Of a stretch of 7,009 nucleotides of DNA, positions 5,258-7,009 are shown in pieces. Source of the stretch: Micavibrio_A sp035759665 (GTDB lineage Bacteria > Pseudomonadota > Alphaproteobacteria > Micavibrionales > Micavibrionaceae); assembly GCA_035759665.1 (NCBI GenBank), contig DASTUM010000168.1, positions 1 to 7,009 on the forward strand, in the 5' to 3' direction. Numbering within the stretch: the first letter of the stretch is position 1; every line of letters begins with the position of its first letter. Position numbers and translations under genes: made by a program. The notes beneath the pieces were generated by a model. That model was not told the DNA's origin. It did no database searches and saw nothing but the letters and a program-made list of their open reading frames with translations.

Positions 5258-7009
5258 ATGAAACGCATTCTTCCCATCGTATTTGTCCTTTTGATCCTGC
5301 TGGCGGCTGCCGTTCTGATCGGCCCGTCCTTCGTGGACTGGAACAAATACAAGCCGCAGATCATCGAGCAGGCGAAATCGGCGGCAGGGTATGACGTGGC
5401 GATCGACGGCGATATCGGCCTGTCTGTGTTGCCGCTTCCGCAGTTGAAGATCGAGGGGCTGAAAGTCGCCGCGCCGCGCGGGGGCCAGCCTAATTTGCTG
5501 ACCATGAAAGAGGCGAAGGTGTCGGTGAACCTTCTGCCGCTAATTTCCGGGGAAATTTCAATAGATACGGTTCGGCTCGTAAACCCGGATATCCAACTTG
5601 AAAAGATGGCAGACGGCGGCAATTCGTGGATGTCCGACAAGCTTCTGACCGATCAAAACGATGCGGCCCGTTCCGACAACCCTGCCGCCCAGCCGGACAG
5701 GGAAGAGCAAAAAATCATGCTGAACAAGCTGGTTATAGAGGATGGGCGCGTATCGTATCTAGACCGCGCCACCGGCAAGGAGCATGTCGCCGAGATGATC
5801 AATCTGGACGTCAAGGCCGACAGCCTGTCCGGCCCGTTCAAGGCGGACGGCAAGCTGACCTATGGCGGCGAGGTCATCGAACTCGATGCCAGGACGGAGC
5901 GTCTTGGCGGGGCCAAGAAAGAAATGCCGGTGGATCTCGAAATCGGCCTGCCCGAAAGCAACGCCTCTGCCGCTTTCAAGGGGGTGATCGCCACCGACCC
6001 GATGGAATTGCAGGGCAAGATGGAAATCCGCACGGACAACCTCGCCTCGCTTCTGGCGCTGGCGGGGGGCGAAGGATCGCCCGCGCTGGCCCGCAAGCTG
6101 TCCTTCTCCGGCCTCGTAACCGCGAACGAGCAGCGTCTCTCCTCGCAGGAAATCGACATCGCCTTCGGCGAAGCCAAGGGCAAGGGCAACGTTGCCGTCA
6201 CGAACCTCAAAAACCAGAACCCCGTCATGGTGACCGCGGATATGGCGTTCCAGGGCGTCCTCAATCTCGATCAGCTCGTCCCCGCACGGGATAAGAGCAA
6301 GGAGCCGAGCATCGAGGAAAAGGTCGCCAAGGGCCAGAGGCTTTCCCCGGACACCGGCCTCATTCCGGAGACGCTGAGCCTGCCCGTGCCTGTCGACGGG
6401 ACGCTCAAAATCACCGCGGACGGCATCCAGACCGGGGGTAAAGTGTTCAAAGGAATCGTCCTGAACGCCTCCAAGACGGGCGGGGCCATTGATGTCGCCT
6501 TCAAGGCGCTCGACATGCCCGGCAAAACTCGCGTCGAAGGGCAGGGGGATATCGATTTCACCAGCTCCTCCAAGTCGGGCGAAAAGGGCATCACCTACGC
6601 CGATCCGAACGTGACCTTCACGGTGGCCGGATCGTCCGGGCAATTGCCGACTTTGCTGCGCGCTTTTGCGCCGGCGCAGGACGGCAATGCTGCGCTGGAA
6701 ATCTATAAAACCGCACAATTCAATCTTTCGGGAACGGTCAGCCCGAGCACGGTGCGCGTGGCCGACAGCACGGTCAAGCTCGACCAGACGACGGTCGGTC
6801 TTGCAGCATCCTACGCTCCGAACGGCGGCGGCGGACGGCCCGACATCATGGTCGATTTGACCACGGACACAGTCGACATCGACGCCATCATTGCGCGTTT
6901 GAGCGGCCAGAAGAAGCAGGCGGTGCAGGAAAATGCTGCAGGGAAGACCGATGTGAAAAAGGCGCTGGAACCTGTCCGCGCCTTTGAAATGCCGGTCAAC
7001 CTGACCTTC
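5258..7009 (+). CDS. AsmA-family envelope protein, N-terminal 584 residues (3' end outside window)
   Basis: The frame is open from ATG 5258 to the right edge with no stop, so the gene is truncated by the window. AsmA-like proteins are large, inner-membrane-anchored periplasmic proteins with a beta-rich groove, linked to outer-membrane assembly and to phospholipid transport between membranes. Residues 4-22 form a single N-terminal membrane anchor after MKR. Next comes the typical AsmA start, with a VDWNKYKPQIIEQAKSAAGY stretch (26-45) and IDGDIGLSVLPLPQLKIEGL (49-68), then repeated beta-strand pairs such as LVIEDGRVSYLD (158-169). A polar linker lies at about 131-151. Many alternating hydrophobic strands follow to the edge. 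GGAGA (5249-5253) is 4 bases from the ATG. The gene follows a terminator and probably has its own promoter; it has no evident link to PHB. It is not asmA of Escherichia coli by order or length evidence, so I give no symbol. Confidence 0.88.
   Translation, partial: MKRILPIVFVLLILLAAAVLIGPSFVDWNKYKPQIIEQAKSAAGYDVAIDGDIGLSVLPLPQLKIEGLKVAAPRGGQPNLLTMKEAKVSVNLLPLISGEISIDTVRLVNPDIQLEKMADGGNSWMSDKLLTDQNDAARSDNPAAQPDREEQKIMLNKLVIEDGRVSYLDRATGKEHVAEMINLDVKADSLSGPFKADGKLTYGGEVIELDARTERLGGAKKEMPVDLEIGLPESNASAAFKGVIATDPMELQGKMEIRTDNLASLLALAGGEGSPALARKLSFSGLVTANEQRLSSQEIDIAFGEAKGKGNVAVTNLKNQNPVMVTADMAFQGVLNLDQLVPARDKSKEPSIEEKVAKGQRLSPDTGLIPETLSLPVPVDGTLKITADGIQTGGKVFKGIVLNASKTGGAIDVAFKALDMPGKTRVEGQGDIDFTSSSKSGEKGITYADPNVTFTVAGSSGQLPTLLRAFAPAQDGNAALEIYKTAQFNLSGTVSPSTVRVADSTVKLDQTTVGLAASYAPNGGGGRPDIMVDLTTDTVDIDAIIARLSGQKKQAVQENAAGKTDVKKALEPVRAFEMPVNLTF

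Noticed and set aside
5759..6718. 319-residue minus-strand frame opposite the asmA-like gene
   Set aside because: The plus-strand frame has a membrane anchor, family motifs and a ribosome site; the minus frame is its shadow.

Overview
The window looks like chromosomal DNA of a GC-rich alphaproteobacterium. The evidence is a PhaR of the alpha/beta-proteobacterial type, a short PhaC-like synthase whose N-terminal motifs I recall from Rhodospirillales-like genomes, and an AsmA-family envelope protein. I cannot fix the genus. The central theme is polyhydroxybutyrate (PHB) storage.

Layout. Positions 1-413 carry the 3' end of an unrecognised, possibly exported protein gene. Positions 414-844 have no gene. 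They hold a cluster of dispersed-repeat inverted repeats (518-584, 624-688, and a decayed half-copy at 722-750), a dense run of G-tracts (747-795) and a rho-independent terminator (800-830) serving the minus-strand gene phaR (845-1336). A short AT-rich divergent region (1337-1472) separates phaR from a plus-strand set: a short class III-like PHA synthase homologue (1473-2561), phaA (2660-3865), phaB (3868-4593) and a cyclic-nucleotide-binding-domain protein without a helix-turn-helix (4624-5160). A terminator at 5194-5230 closes this set. An asmA-like gene (5258 onward) runs off the right edge.

How the genes work together. PhaA condenses two acetyl-CoA to acetoacetyl-CoA, PhaB reduces this to (R)-3-hydroxybutyryl-CoA, and the PhaC-like protein would polymerise it. 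PhaR senses polymer and normally represses pha genes. The phaR promoter I can draw on the minus strand (TTGCCT-N17-CATAAT) has its -35 box inside a perfect TTGC-N3-GCAA palindrome, which resembles the CTGC-N3-GCAG type of PhaR site. This suggests autorepression and possibly control of the divergent phaC.

Most notable points. (1) The PhaC homologue has the length and catalytic spacing of class III synthases, but no PhaE partner is present here. (2) The cyclic-nucleotide-binding protein directly follows phaB, lacks a DNA-binding domain, and has a promoter-like sequence placed so that transcription would begin at or next to its ATG, which suggests a leaderless mRNA. (3) The phaR/phaC control region combines an operator-like palindrome with a longer perfect inverted repeat. 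(4) The asmA promoter candidate lies inside the preceding terminator.
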